Shown: piece after piece, positions 41,656 through 50,699 of the stretch
How positions within the stretch are numbered: position 1 is the stretch's first letter
Layout: every line of letters begins with the position of its first letter
Origin: Maribacter sp. MJ134
Lineage (GTDB): Bacteria; Bacteroidota; Bacteroidia; Flavobacteriales; Flavobacteriaceae
DNA: 64,000 nucleotides
Assembly: GCF_003970695.1 (NCBI RefSeq)
Contig: NZ_CP034570.1
Span: 1,240,001-1,304,000 of the forward strand
Reading direction: 5' to 3'
The notes under the pieces: model-generated
Databases searched by the model: none
What the model was told of the DNA's origin: nothing
Seen by the model: the letters and a program-made list of their open reading frames with translations, nothing else
Translations under genes and position numbers: made by a program

Positions 41656-44490
41656 ATGATTAATTACGAAGAAAATATAGAGGTTAAGGGCGCTAGGGTT
41701 CATAATCTTAAGAATATAGATGTTACCATTCCAAGGGAAAAACTTGTCGTAATCACAGGCTTATCCGGTAGTGGAAAATCTTCCTTGGCCTTTGATACGA
41801 TTTATGCGGAAGGACAGCGACGATATATAGAAACATTCTCCGCTTATGCCAGGCAATTTTTAGGTGGTCTAGAACGTCCGGACGTTGACAAAATCGACGG
41901 TCTGTCCCCGGTAATAGCCATAGAGCAGAAAACAACTTCAAAATCGCCAAGATCAACGGTAGGGACAATTACAGAGGTATACGATTTTCTTCGATTGCTT
42001 TTTGCACGAGCTGGGGACGCGCATAGTTACAATACGGGAGAAAAAATGGTGAGTTATAGTGATGCGCAAATAAAAGAGCTCATCATCACCTCGTATCGCG
42101 ATAAGAAAATCAACGTTTTAGCACCCATCATAAAATCAAGAAAAGGGCATTACCGAGAACTTTTTGAACAAATCGGAAAGCAAGGTTTCGTAAAAGTGAG
42201 GGTTGACGGGGAGATTAAGGACATTGTTAAGGGTATGAAGGTTGACCGTTATAAAACTCATGACATAGAGATTGTAATAGACCGACTGAAAGTTATTGAA
42301 AACGATGATTTACATAAACGCCTAGGAGAGACCATAAATACCGCCATGTACAGTGGAGATAATGTATTAATGGTCTTAGAGGAAGGGACCGAAGTACCGC
42401 GTTATTTTAGTCGGGACCTAATGTGTCCGTCAACGGGTATCTCCTATCCTACTCCAGAACCAAATACGTTTTCGTTCAATTCCCCTAAGGGAATGTGCCA
42501 ACGCTGTAGTGGCCTAGGACATGTCTATGAAGTAAACGAGCTAAAAATCTTCCCTAATAAAAAACTATCTATTAAAGGTGGAGGCATTGCCCCATTGGGG
42601 GAATACAAAAAATCTTGGGCGTTTAAACAAATTGAAACAATAGCCCAACGTTATGAGTTTAATTTAACTGATCCTATTCAAAAGATTCCTGAAGAGGCTA
42701 TTGCGATTCTATTAAATGGTGGCCAAGAAAGTTTTGAAATAGATTCCAAGTCTTTAGGTGTAAAGCGTACCTATAAAATTGACTACGAAGGTATTTCCAA
42801 TTTCATAAAAAGTCAGTTCGATAATGCCGAGTCTACCTCCATTAAAAGATGGGCCAAGGAATACATGGATAAGATTAGTTGTCCTGCCTGCGAGGGAAGT
42901 AGGCTTAGAAAGGAATCCCTCTATTTTAGAATCAACGATAAGAATATTGCCCAGTTGGCAAATCTAGATATCGCCGAACTTGCTGCATTTTTTGAAAAAT
43001 TAGAGGCTAAACTAGAAGGAAACCAGCTAAAAATCGCTGAGGAAATCATAAAAGAAATACGCACTAGAATCAGATTCCTTTTAGATGTAGGTCTGGACTA
43101 TCTTTCCTTGAACAGGAGTTCAAAGTCCCTATCGGGTGGTGAGGCACAGCGAATACGATTAGCAACGCAGATTGGCTCACAACTAGTAGGCGTTCTCTAT
43201 ATTTTGGACGAACCAAGTATTGGTCTACACCAGAGGGACAATAACCGATTAATAAAGTCCTTGGAATCACTAAGAGACATCGGTAATTCTGTTATCGTCG
43301 TAGAGCACGATAGGGACATGATAGAACGCGCAGACCATGTAATAGATATAGGACCTAAAGCAGGTAAGCACGGTGGTGAGATTATCTCCGAAGGCAAACC
43401 AGAACACCTTAAAAAACACAATACACTCACTGCAGATTATATTACGGGAGTTAAAGAGATCGCCGTACCCAAGACGAGAAGAAAGGGCAACGGTAAGAAA
43501 ATTATCCTGTCCGGCTGCACGGGAAATAATTTAAAAAATATTAAAGTTGAATTCCCCTTAGGTAAAATGATTGGTGTTACGGGCGTTTCCGGAAGTGGTA
43601 AATCTACCTTGATAAACGAGACACTGTACCCTATTATGAACGCCCATTATTTTAACGGCGTCAAAAAGCCAATGCCTTATAAAAAGATTACCGGATTAGA
43701 GCATGTAGATAAGGTAATAGACATTAACCAATCTCCGATAGGCAGAACACCACGTTCTAATCCTGCCACCTACACAGGGGTATTTAGCGAAATTCGAGCC
43801 TTGTTCACCAAAACTCCAGAGGCCGCCATTAGAGGTTACAAACCGGGTCGTTTTAGTTTCAACGTTAAAGGGGGACGCTGCGAAACCTGCCAAGGTGGTG
43901 GACTTAGAGTGATAGAGATGAATTTTCTTCCGGACGTCTATGTGGAATGCGAAACCTGTAATGGAAAAAGATTTAATCGGGAAACTTTAGAAATTCGCTA
44001 TAAAGGCAAATCCATCTCGGACGTATTAGAAATGACAATAAATGAAGCCGCATCTTTTTTTGAACTTATACCCAAAATACATCGTAAGTTAAAAACGATA
44101 CAGGATGTTGGTTTGGGTTACATATCCTTAGGGCAACAAAGTACAACCCTTTCTGGTGGTGAAGCACAACGAATAAAACTGGCTACAGAACTATCCAAGA
44201 GGGATACCGGTAATACATTTTATATCTTGGACGAGCCCACAACAGGCCTCCATTTTGAAGATATTAGGGTTTTAATGGAAGTTTTGAACAAATTGGCGGA
44301 CAAAGGAAATACGGTATTGGTCATAGAACACAATTTGGACGTAATCAAAATGGTAGATTATGTGATTGACATAGGCTATGAAGGAGGCCGTTCTGGAGGT
44401 CAGTTAGTGGCCTCGGGAACGCCAGAGAAAATTTGTAAGGACAAAAAGAGTTATACGGCAGAGTTTTTGCGTAAAGAATTAAAGCTGTAG
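41656..44490 (+). CDS. uvrA: Excinuclease ABC subunit A
   Basis: UvrA finds DNA damage and loads UvrB in nucleotide excision repair. The protein from 41656 has 944 residues, the usual length. It shows Walker [10 protein letters not shown] (35-43) and a second one ([11 protein letters not shown]). Two ABC signatures SGGEAQRI, two Walker B DEPS/DEPT motifs and the zinc modules CPAC..., CETC...CETCNG are also present. The first zinc site is partly lost (CPSTG in place of CxxC), which is common in the phylum as I recall. The longest frame starts at 41590, upstream of the -7 box, and is not preferred. It is the first core gene after the island. Confidence 0.97.
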   Translation: MINYEENIEVKGARVHNLKNIDVTIPREKLVVITGLSGSGKSSLAFDTIYAEGQRRYIETFSAYARQFLGGLERPDVDKIDGLSPVIAIEQKTTSKSPRSTVGTITEVYDFLRLLFARAGDAHSYNTGEKMVSYSDAQIKELIITSYRDKKINVLAPIIKSRKGHYRELFEQIGKQGFVKVRVDGEIKDIVKGMKVDRYKTHDIEIVIDRLKVIENDDLHKRLGETINTAMYSGDNVLMVLEEGTEVPRYFSRDLMCPSTGISYPTPEPNTFSFNSPKGMCQRCSGLGHVYEVNELKIFPNKKLSIKGGGIAPLGEYKKSWAFKQIETIAQRYEFNLTDPIQKIPEEAIAILLNGGQESFEIDSKSLGVKRTYKIDYEGISNFIKSQFDNAESTSIKRWAKEYMDKISCPACEGSRLRKESLYFRINDKNIAQLANLDIAELAAFFEKLEAKLEGNQLKIAEEIIKEIRTRIRFLLDVGLDYLSLNRSSKSLSGGEAQRIRLATQIGSQLVGVLYILDEPSIGLHQRDNNRLIKSLESLRDIGNSVIVVEHDRDMIERADHVIDIGPKAGKHGGEIISEGKPEHLKKHNTLTADYITGVKEIAVPKTRRKGNGKKIILSGCTGNNLKNIKVEFPLGKMIGVTGVSGSGKSTLINETLYPIMNAHYFNGVKKPMPYKKITGLEHVDKVIDINQSPIGRTPRSNPATYTGVFSEIRALFTKTPEAAIRGYKPGRFSFNVKGGRCETCQGGGLRVIEMNFLPDVYVECETCNGKRFNRETLEIRYKGKSISDVLEMTINEAASFFELIPKIHRKLKTIQDVGLGYISLGQQSTTLSGGEAQRIKLATELSKRDTGNTFYILDEPTTGLHFEDIRVLMEVLNKLADKGNTVLVIEHNLDVIKMVDYVIDIGYEGGRSGGQLVASGTPEKICKDKKSYTAEFLRKELKL

Positions 44491-44534
44491 AAAATAGCTC
44501 GCCAATTGAGGAAAATATACAAACAAAACATTTT

Positions 44535-45221
44535 ATGAGAGCAGAAAAACATCATAAAGGATGGAACGAAATTAAGACCAATGACTCTTGGGCCATATTC
44601 AAAATAATGGGAGAGTTTGTGAACGGTTTTGAAAAAATGAGCAAGATAGGGCCCTGTGTATCTGTTTTTGGTTCGGCAAGAACAAAGGAAGATGACCCCT
44701 ACTACAAACTTGCGGTAAATGTTTCCAAAAAGATAGCAGAGTCTGGCTACGGTGTAATTACAGGTGGCGGTCCTGGTATTATGGAAGCTGGTAATCGTGG
44801 AGCAAACCTCGCTGGAGGTACTTCTGTAGGTTTGAATATAGACCTCCCTTTTGAGCAACATGACAATCCTTACATAGATTCCGACAAAAGTCTTGATTTT
44901 GACTACTTCTTTGTTAGAAAGGTAATGTTCGTGAAATACTCCCAAGGTTTTGTGGTGATGCCGGGTGGATTTGGCACCTTAGATGAACTTTTTGAGGCGA
45001 TTACCTTAATACAAACCCATAAAATTGGAAAATTCCCCATTATTTTGGTAGGTCGCGATTTTTGGACAGGGCTTATGGATTGGATAAAGGGTACTATGCT
45101 TAAAGCTGGAAATATTAGTCCAGAAGATTTAAACCTCATTAAAATTGTGGACACAGAGGATGAGGTGGTGGAGATAATCGATGCTTTCTACAAAGGTCAT
45201 ACCCTAAGCCCAAATTTTTAG
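44535..45221 (+). CDS. LOG-family Rossmann-fold protein (TIGR00730-like)
   Basis: The 228-residue protein has the LOG motif PGGFGTLDE at 143-151 and the earlier GGGPGIMEAGNRGA near 78-90. Related proteins release cytokinin bases from riboside monophosphates or act as nucleotide 5'-monophosphate phosphoribohydrolases. It follows uvrA by 44 bp on the same strand and the next gene begins 8 bp after it, so all three are probably one transcript. Confidence 0.93.
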   Translation: MRAEKHHKGWNEIKTNDSWAIFKIMGEFVNGFEKMSKIGPCVSVFGSARTKEDDPYYKLAVNVSKKIAESGYGVITGGGPGIMEAGNRGANLAGGTSVGLNIDLPFEQHDNPYIDSDKSLDFDYFFVRKVMFVKYSQGFVVMPGGFGTLDELFEAITLIQTHKIGKFPIILVGRDFWTGLMDWIKGTMLKAGNISPEDLNLIKIVDTEDEVVEIIDAFYKGHTLSPNF

Positions 45222-45229
45222 AATTCAAA

Positions 45230-48079
45230 TTGAAAAGACTCCCACAACATATTTTTTCCCTACTGGTTTGCCTATTCTTTATGGGGAGTTCTGTAGTATT
45301 TGCGCAGTATGAAACCAAGCTTACGGTAAATCTGAACGAGTATACCAAGGAGTTGGACATTAAGCAAGAATTTGTTTTTTATAACAACTCTAACTTTTCA
45401 TTAGGAATCCTGTATTTCAATGATTGGGCTCATGCGTACTCAAACAAAAATACAGGCCTGGCAAAACGCTTTGCCCAAGAGTTTAAAAGGAGTCTTCATT
45501 TAGCAAAAAAGAGTGAAAGAGGATACACTACCATTGTTAGCGCTGTGGATAGCGAATATGTGGGGCTAAAATGGGAGCGCACTAAAGAATTGGACATTTT
45601 AAAGGTCACCCTGAACAAACCCTTACTACCTAAAGAATCCACTAGGGTATATCTTACTTATAGCGTTAAACTACCTCCTAATAAATATACTCCATACGGG
45701 TTTGATAATAAGGGTGAATACTATCTAAAAGATTGGTATTTAACCCCAGCTGTCTATGATGGCAAATGGCACCTGTACTCCAATAAAAACTTAGAAGACC
45801 TATATACGAACATTACCAAAACATCAATAGATTTTACCTATCCGGACAGTTTATATCTAGTAAGTAATCTAACTGAAAGTGCCGTAAGTAAATTCCCGGG
45901 TGGCCAGCATGTGCAATTAAGGGCAAAACGGCAAAAAAATGCTGAAATCATTTTACAGCCTACGAAAAACTTTACAACGCATGTAACATCTCATTTTACG
46001 GTTGTCACAGATATATCATCTCCAAAATACAGCCCAATAGGCCAAGCTATATCCATAAGCAAAGTAGCGGATTTTATCCATGAGAATTTAGGGGATTATC
46101 CACATAAAAAACTATTGGTTAGTGATATTGACTATGACAAAGACCCACTCTATGGTCTAAATCAACTTCCTTCCTTTATAAGACCTTATGAAGAGCAATT
46201 TCAGTTTGAAATGATGTTCCTCAAAACTTCTTTAAACAGCATTCTAAAGGAAACTATGTTCTTGAACCCTAGAAAGGAACAATGGTTAAATAGTGCTATT
46301 GCCAATTATTTAATGTTCGCCTTTGTGGAAAAATACTATCCTGATCAGAAAATGCTCGGAAAATTAGCACGCATTTGGGGAGTAAGAAGTTTTAATTTGG
46401 CTAAAATGGAATTTAACGATCAATATTCCTTTCTTTATAATCTTACCGCTCGAAAAAATTTAGACCAGGCCTTAAGTACTTCTAACGACTCCCTCATTAA
46501 ATTCAATCAGAAAATAGCCAATAAATATAAAGCTGGTTTAGGACTGGCCTATTTGGCGGACTATATAGGAAAAGAAAAGGTAGATGAAAGTATTAAAACC
46601 TTTTTTAAATACTATCAGCTCAACAAAGTTAAAGTGTTGGATTTTGAATCCATTTTAAAAAGATCAACCAATAAAGATATCAATTGGTTTTTCAAGGATT
46701 ATGTTTCCACGGACCGCAAAATAGATTTCAAGATAAAGAAAGTCAAAAAATCTGAAGATTCTCTAAGCATTACCATTAAGAACAAAGAAGGTACCAACGT
46801 TCCTATTTCGATGTTCGGATTAAAGAAAGATTCTGTCATTTCCAAATACTGGTTTAAGGATATAGCAGAATCGAAAACGTTTCAGGTAGCCAATAATGGA
46901 GAAGATAAACTGGTGTTGAATTACGATCAAAAAATACCGGAATTCAATCAGAGGGATAATTGGAAATCTTTAGGAGGTTTTTTGTCAAGTAATAAAAAAC
47001 TACATTTCACTTTCTTTAAAGATTCTGAAAACCCCTATTACAATCAAGTATTCTATGTTCCCGTTGTAAATTTTAATATTTATGACGGATGGGCACCTGG
47101 ACTAAGATTGTATAATAAAACCCTATTGGAACGTCCTTTCGTATATGACTTTGCGCCCTCCTATTCATTTCGTGAAAAGGCTTTCGTAGGGTACGGTAAG
47201 TTCAGTTACCGTAAATATTTAAGCAAGAGTGGGCTTTACGTGGCCAATTACAGCCTAAACGGCTCTACCTCGCATTTTAATGTCAACTCAAGGGTCATTT
47301 CTTTTACCCCGTCCTTTAGTCTCGGCTTTAGACCCGCGGACCTCATATCCAATAAAAGAGAGTTTCTTTCCTTTAGGTACATCAATATTTTCAGGGATTT
47401 TGCAGAAGGCCTTCAGAATGATTCTTTTGACCCTGAAAATCCGGATTATCGTGTGTTTAACGCTAGGTATATTAACCGGGATAACGATATTTTGGATTAT
47501 AAATCGTGGTTCATAGATTTCCAATTGGCCAATAACTTTAGTAAAGTTTCCTTTGAGTACGAGTACCGTAAATTATTCGAAAATAATAGACAGTTAAACC
47601 TGCGTTTTTTCGCTGGTAAGTTTTTAAGTAATAGAACAGACTCGGACTTCTTCAGCTTTGCCTTGGACAGACCCACAGATTATCTCTTTGATTACGGCTA
47701 CTTGGGAAGATCGGAAGATTCAGGGATTTACAGTCAACAAATAATCATTGCAGAAGGAGGTTTCAAATCATTTTTAGATGAGCGTTACCGGTTTTCCAAT
47801 GATTGGTTGGCAACGACGAATGCCAGTTTTAATCTCTGGAGATGGATAGAACTGTACGGTGATGCGGGACTGGTAAAGAATAAAGGACTTCCCACTAAAT
47901 TTGTATATGATTCCGGTATCAGGCTTAATTTGGTTACCGATTATTTTGAACTATACCTCCCTCTCCACTCCAATAACGGCTGGGAAATTGCTCAGCCCAA
48001 CTACGGAGAAAGAATCCGTTTTATAGTCACCGTGGATATTAAAACAATCACCGGACTATTCACCAGACAGTGGTTTTAA
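45230..48079 (+). CDS. Inactive M1-like domain fused to an OM beta-barrel
   Basis: The 949-residue protein begins with TTG and has a signal peptide (cleavage near Val-Phe-Ala-Gln, residue 26). An M1-peptidase-like region fills about residues 30-600. The part that should carry HExxH and the Asn-Glu-Gly-Phe-Ala zinc motif reads SLNSILKETM and LNSAIANYLM, with neither zinc histidine pair nor glutamate. The rest, about 350 residues, is strand-rich with many aromatic-ended segments and ends in Arg-Gln-Trp-Phe, as an outer-membrane barrel. It is probably a non-catalytic envelope protein. It is co-directional with the LOG gene upstream. Confidence 0.8.
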   Translation: MKRLPQHIFSLLVCLFFMGSSVVFAQYETKLTVNLNEYTKELDIKQEFVFYNNSNFSLGILYFNDWAHAYSNKNTGLAKRFAQEFKRSLHLAKKSERGYTTIVSAVDSEYVGLKWERTKELDILKVTLNKPLLPKESTRVYLTYSVKLPPNKYTPYGFDNKGEYYLKDWYLTPAVYDGKWHLYSNKNLEDLYTNITKTSIDFTYPDSLYLVSNLTESAVSKFPGGQHVQLRAKRQKNAEIILQPTKNFTTHVTSHFTVVTDISSPKYSPIGQAISISKVADFIHENLGDYPHKKLLVSDIDYDKDPLYGLNQLPSFIRPYEEQFQFEMMFLKTSLNSILKETMFLNPRKEQWLNSAIANYLMFAFVEKYYPDQKMLGKLARIWGVRSFNLAKMEFNDQYSFLYNLTARKNLDQALSTSNDSLIKFNQKIANKYKAGLGLAYLADYIGKEKVDESIKTFFKYYQLNKVKVLDFESILKRSTNKDINWFFKDYVSTDRKIDFKIKKVKKSEDSLSITIKNKEGTNVPISMFGLKKDSVISKYWFKDIAESKTFQVANNGEDKLVLNYDQKIPEFNQRDNWKSLGGFLSSNKKLHFTFFKDSENPYYNQVFYVPVVNFNIYDGWAPGLRLYNKTLLERPFVYDFAPSYSFREKAFVGYGKFSYRKYLSKSGLYVANYSLNGSTSHFNVNSRVISFTPSFSLGFRPADLISNKREFLSFRYINIFRDFAEGLQNDSFDPENPDYRVFNARYINRDNDILDYKSWFIDFQLANNFSKVSFEYEYRKLFENNRQLNLRFFAGKFLSNRTDSDFFSFALDRPTDYLFDYGYLGRSEDSGIYSQQIIIAEGGFKSFLDERYRFSNDWLATTNASFNLWRWIELYGDAGLVKNKGLPTKFVYDSGIRLNLVTDYFELYLPLHSNNGWEIAQPNYGERIRFIVTVDIKTITGLFTRQWF

Positions 48080-48186
48080 TTGCGTAATTCCTAAAATTCG
48101 AACCATTCCTTACTGCTAAAGTGTGTATTTACTAATTAATACCTGTTATTTTTAACAAAAATTCAAAAAATTAAGACATAACACTA

Positions 48187-48217
48187 TTGCTAAAATGCTT
48201 TAGTTTCGGTAATTTTG
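48187..48217 (+). promoter_or_regulatory. Promoter of the fused E1 dehydrogenase gene
   Basis: TTG at 48187-48189 and TAATTTTG at 48210-48217 are 20 bp apart, which fits the Bacteroidetes -33/-7 layout. The ATG is 19 bp downstream of the -7 box. Confidence 0.65.
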
Positions 48218-48235
48218 CGGAAATAGCCGAAATAT

Positions 48236-50647
48236 ATGGACGTATCTTCCAAGACTAGCAATGATATCTCGTTTGAGGACTTCAAAGAGCAAATCATAAG
48301 CGATTATAAAATTGCTTTTCTCAGCAGGTCCTGCAGCTTACTTGGAAGGAAAGAAGTGTTAACGGGTAAAGCAAAGTTCGGAATCTTCGGCGACGGAAAG
48401 GAACTACCCCAATTGGCCATGGCCAAATCGTTCAGAAATGGTGACTTCAGAAGTGGCTATTACAGGGACCAGACTTTCATGATGGCCCTAGGTCATTTAA
48501 AGGCTAAAGATTTTTTTCACGGATTGTATGCCACTACGGATATGGCGAAGGAGCCCATGAGTGCAGGAAGGCAAATGGGAGGTCACTTTTTAACCTATAG
48601 TTTAAACGATGATGGAAGTTGGAAGGACTTGACCAAACAAAAGAACAGCAGTTCGGACATTTCATGTACTGCCGGACAAATGCCGCGCTTATTGGGACTG
48701 GCACAAGCTTCCAAAGTTTATAGGAATGTGCCCGGCATAGATTCGTCTAAATTTTCAGTGGAAGGAAATGAAGTGGCTTGGGGTACCATAGGAAACGCCA
48801 GTACTAGTGAAGGCATGTTCTGGGAAACCATAAACGCTGCAGGGGTGTTGCAAGTACCTATGGTCGTTAGTGTATGGGACGATGAATACGGCATATCCGT
48901 GCCAGCGAAACATCATACTACAAAAGAAGATATATCCAAAATACTATCAGGTTTCCAAAGAGATGAAACTCATAAAGGTTTTGAAATTCTTAAGGTAAAA
49001 GGCTGGGATTATACCGCCTTAATGCATGCCTATGAAAACGCGTCGGACATCGCAAGGCAAGAACACGTACCGGTATTGATTCACGTAACGGAGTTAACAC
49101 AACCCCAAGGGCATTCTACCTCTGGTTCCCACGAACGTTACAAAGATGACGAAAGGTTGGCCTGGGAGCGGGACAATGATTGTAATAAAAGGTTCAAGGA
49201 GTGGATTATTGAGTCTGGCATAGCTTCCACTGAAGAACTAGACAAGCTTGAAAAACAGATAAAAAGAGAAGTAAGAGAGGCCAAAAAAGAAGCTTGGTCA
49301 GAATTTTTACAAGAAAATCAAACGGACAAAAAAAGGTTAGTACAGCTTTTGGATAAGGTGGCTTCCAAAAGTCCTAACAAAAATTTTATAGTTAGACTAA
49401 AGAACGATTTAATAGCGATTGAGGAGCCTATTAAAAAGGATATGGCCAAGGCCGCAAGAAAATCGTTACGATACTTAATAGGCGAAACCTCTACTGAGAA
49501 ACAAGCACTATTGAAATGGACTTCAGATTTTTTGGAAGAAGAACAGACAAAGTTCAGCTCACATCTATACAGTGAAAAGGAGAATAATGCCACCAAGATA
49601 GCTGGTGTAGCGCCTCGTTATGCAGCGAACAATGAAAATGTAGATGGCAGAGTAATACTAAGGGATAATTTTGATAAACTATTCGAAAAATATCCAAATG
49701 CCCTTGTGTTTGGTGAGGATACAGGAGCTATTGGCGATGTTAATCAAGGACTAGAAGGTCTTCAGGAAAAGTATGGAGCTCTAAGAATTGCAGATACCGG
49801 TATTCGTGAAACCACTATAATAGGGCAAGGTATTGGTATGGCCCTAAGAGGTCTACGTCCCATTGCCGAAATACAATATTTGGATTATATCTTTTATGCG
49901 CTTGCCACCTTGACCGATGATTTGGCAACGCTGTTATACCGAACAAAAGGAAAGCAAAAAGCACCTTTAATCGTAAGGACCAGAGGACACCGCTTGGAAG
50001 GCATTTGGCACTCGGGTTCGGAAATGGGCGGTCTAATCCATTTATTAAGAGGAATGTACATTTTGGCACCTAGAAATATGACTCAGGCTGCCGGTTTTTA
50101 CAATACTTTAATGAAGAGCGATGAACCTGCGTTAGTTATAGAAAGTTTAAACGGTTATCGTCTAAAGGAACCCAAACCTGATAATCTCGGTGAATTTTGC
50201 ACGCCAATAGGAGTTATAGAGACCATGAAACAGGGTACGGACATTACATTAGTATCGTACGGGTCAACTTTGAGAATCGTAGAACAAGCGGCTTTAGAAC
50301 TCCAAGAAGTTGGGATTGACGCCGAAATCATCGATGCACAAACCTTATTGCCTTTTGATATTAACATGGATGTTGTAAAAAGCGTAGCCAAAACCAATAG
50401 ATTATTGGTAATAGACGAGGACGTTCCTGGCGGATGCTCCGCATATATCTTAAACGAAATCGTTGAAAAACAAGGTGCATACCGCTTTTTGGATAGTGCT
50501 CCGCAAACATTGAGCGCAAAAGCACATAGGCCGGCATATGGAACGGACGGAGATTATTTTTCAAAACCGAATTCAGAGGACATTTTCGAGAAGGTATATG
50601 CCATAATGCATGAAGCAAGCCCGAATGATTATCCAACACTACGATAA
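48236..50647 (+). CDS. 2-oxoacid dehydrogenase E1, alpha and beta fused
   Basis: The 803-residue protein joins the E1 alpha part (about 1-400, with GGHFLTYS, the TPP loop TIGNASTSEGMFWETIN and DDEYGISVP) and the E1 beta part (about 465-790, with VFGEDTGAIGDVNQGLEG and GIGMALRGLRPIAEIQY). It oxidatively decarboxylates a 2-oxo acid, most likely branched-chain, with TPP. The E2 and E3 genes are not next to it. The bidirectional terminator at 50658 lies 11 bp behind it. The fused layout is common in Bacteroidetes. Confidence 0.93.
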   Translation: MDVSSKTSNDISFEDFKEQIISDYKIAFLSRSCSLLGRKEVLTGKAKFGIFGDGKELPQLAMAKSFRNGDFRSGYYRDQTFMMALGHLKAKDFFHGLYATTDMAKEPMSAGRQMGGHFLTYSLNDDGSWKDLTKQKNSSSDISCTAGQMPRLLGLAQASKVYRNVPGIDSSKFSVEGNEVAWGTIGNASTSEGMFWETINAAGVLQVPMVVSVWDDEYGISVPAKHHTTKEDISKILSGFQRDETHKGFEILKVKGWDYTALMHAYENASDIARQEHVPVLIHVTELTQPQGHSTSGSHERYKDDERLAWERDNDCNKRFKEWIIESGIASTEELDKLEKQIKREVREAKKEAWSEFLQENQTDKKRLVQLLDKVASKSPNKNFIVRLKNDLIAIEEPIKKDMAKAARKSLRYLIGETSTEKQALLKWTSDFLEEEQTKFSSHLYSEKENNATKIAGVAPRYAANNENVDGRVILRDNFDKLFEKYPNALVFGEDTGAIGDVNQGLEGLQEKYGALRIADTGIRETTIIGQGIGMALRGLRPIAEIQYLDYIFYALATLTDDLATLLYRTKGKQKAPLIVRTRGHRLEGIWHSGSEMGGLIHLLRGMYILAPRNMTQAAGFYNTLMKSDEPALVIESLNGYRLKEPKPDNLGEFCTPIGVIETMKQGTDITLVSYGSTLRIVEQAALELQEVGIDAEIIDAQTLLPFDINMDVVKSVAKTNRLLVIDEDVPGGCSAYILNEIVEKQGAYRFLDSAPQTLSAKAHRPAYGTDGDYFSKPNSEDIFEKVYAIMHEASPNDYPTLR

Positions 50648-50657
50648 GGAATCAAAA

Positions 50658-50683
50658 AAAATCCCGCATTTAGCGGGATTTTT
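50658..50683. terminator. Bidirectional terminator between E1 and M16 genes
   Basis: Perfect arms AAAATCCCGC (50658-50667) and GCGGGATTTT (50673-50682) with the loop ATTTA, a T run on the right and an A run on the left. It serves both convergent genes. Confidence 0.9.
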
Positions 50684-50699
50684 AATTTTCTTGCGATAT

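Noticed and set aside
44451-44945. Minus-strand frame of 164 codons
   Set aside because: It overlaps the LOG-family gene almost completely and has no recognisable motif, so it is an antisense shadow.
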